DNA of 6,268 nt from CAZPAH01 sp964584495 (lineage in GTDB: Bacteria; Krumholzibacteriota; Krumholzibacteriia; Krumholzibacteriales; Krumholzibacteriaceae). Under the pieces are notes generated by a model. It searched no databases. It saw nothing but the letters and a program-made list of their open reading frames with translations, and was not told the origin of the DNA. Position 1 is the first letter of the stretch, and the number at the start of each line of letters is the position of its first letter. Below, piece by piece: positions 5,971-6,268 of the stretch. The stretch spans positions 1-6,268 of the forward strand of contig CAZPAH010000147.1 of assembly GCA_964584495.1 (NCBI GenBank), written 5' to 3'. The position numbers and the translations under genes were made by a program.

Positions 5971-6268
5971 TTAACAGCCTTCCCTTTTTGATCCGCTGTC
6001 ACTTTCCCTCTGTATGAATATCTCTTCCCTTACCGCCGGCTCGACCGCCTCAGAGCTCAATCTCTGCCCCCTTACGAGTCGATAGAGGTAAACCTTGATT
6101 ACGTTGAACACGACAAGCATGGAAGGAAGCATCAGCAGGGTCAGCACCGTGCCGAATACCATTCCGTAGGCTATAGAGATCGCCATCGGAGAGAGGAATT
6201 GCGCCTGGTGGCTGCGCTCGAACACTAGGGGACCCAGGCCCGCGATCGTCGTGAGAGAGGTCAGCAGC
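5971..6268 (-). CDS. C-terminal end of an RND efflux transporter permease (partial)
   Basis: The reading frame is open from the right edge to the TAA at 5973-5971; the visible part is 98 residues and the bulk, roughly 900 or more residues in this family, lies outside. The first visible residues L-T-S-L-T-T-I-A-G-L-G-P-L, then an F-L-S-P-M-A-I-S-I-A-Y-G-M-V-F-G run and a T-L-L-M-L-P-S stretch, match the last two membrane helices of RND pumps (AcrB/MexB type; T-T-x-x-G-L-x-P-L and the P-M-A-x-S-x-x-x-G signature). A charged cytoplasmic tail of about 45 residues follows. RND pumps use proton movement across the inner membrane to expel substrates through a periplasmic adaptor and a TolC channel; the TolC gene follows after one base. 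A GTG at 6225 can be read as a start but lies inside the conserved helix, so it is internal. Substrate class (drugs, lipids, metals) cannot be told from this fragment; the tail sequence looks less like the heavy-metal CusA type. Confidence 0.9.
   Translation of the reverse strand, partial: LLTSLTTIAGLGPLVFERSHQAQFLSPMAISIAYGMVFGTVLTLLMLPSMLVVFNVIKVYLYRLVRGQRLSSEAVEPAVREEIFIQRESDSGSKREGC

Noticed and set aside
5970..6002. TolC gene start at 6002 with a 32-base overlap of the RND gene
   Set aside because: The ATG at 5969 has a good ribosome site, gives a clean signal peptide and lies one base past the RND stop; the extra eleven polar residues do not fit an exported protein.
5971..6225. Separate small 84-residue membrane protein starting at GTG 6225
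   Set aside because: The frame continues upstream to the window edge and the upstream residues complete an RND helix signature, so this is the end of a larger gene and not an independent small protein.
1..6268. CRISPR array, tRNA/rRNA genes, insertion sequence or attachment-site repeats
   Set aside because: No regularly spaced repeats, cloverleaf-like sequence, transposase-like frame or terminal inverted repeats were seen on reading both strands.

Overview
This is a bacterial envelope-function segment with five genes, two of them cut by the window edges or close to them. All but the first lie on the minus strand. The sequence is moderately GC-rich. The partial first gene ends in a Bacteroidetes-type (type IX secretion, type A) C-terminal sorting domain, and the large gene at 152..2455 is a CBM9-like/DUF5916 outer-membrane barrel. 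Both families are common in the FCB superphylum, including Bacteroidetes and uncultured relatives such as Krumholzibacteriota, Eisenbacteria, Latescibacterota and Zixibacteria. The cell is therefore inferred to be a Gram-negative (diderm) FCB-group bacterium; the phylum cannot be settled from the window.

Layout from left to right: (1) 1..105, plus strand, the last 34 residues of a secreted protein. (2) 106..151, a short gap between converging genes that holds a GC-rich hairpin. (3) 152..2455, minus, DUF5916 outer-membrane barrel. (4) 2456..2600, a relatively AT-rich gap that probably holds the promoter of the DUF5916 gene. (5) 2601..3926, minus, a membrane sensor histidine kinase. (6) 3926..4618, minus, an OmpR-family response regulator whose stop overlaps the kinase start by one base. 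(7) 4619..4667, a 49-base gap with a direct repeat and competing hairpins. (8) 4668..5969, minus, a TolC-type outer-membrane efflux protein. (9) 5971..6268, minus, the C-terminal end of an RND transporter permease, one base away from the TolC start.

The minus-strand genes read in the order RND pump, TolC channel, response regulator, histidine kinase, then DUF5916 barrel. The first four are packed tightly enough to be one operon: a tripartite efflux pump with its own two-component system. The periplasmic adaptor subunit is not in the window and would be expected upstream of the RND gene. The simplest reading is that the kinase senses envelope stress or a pump substrate and the regulator controls the pump and possibly the DUF5916 gene. 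That regulatory link is inference.

I found no RNA genes, CRISPR array, insertion sequence or clear mobile element. No stretch longer than 300 bases lacks a gene. The families present are known; the less ordinary points are the cluster arrangement, the repeat element before the regulator, the unclassified kinase sensor domain and the cysteine-rich DUF5916 protein.
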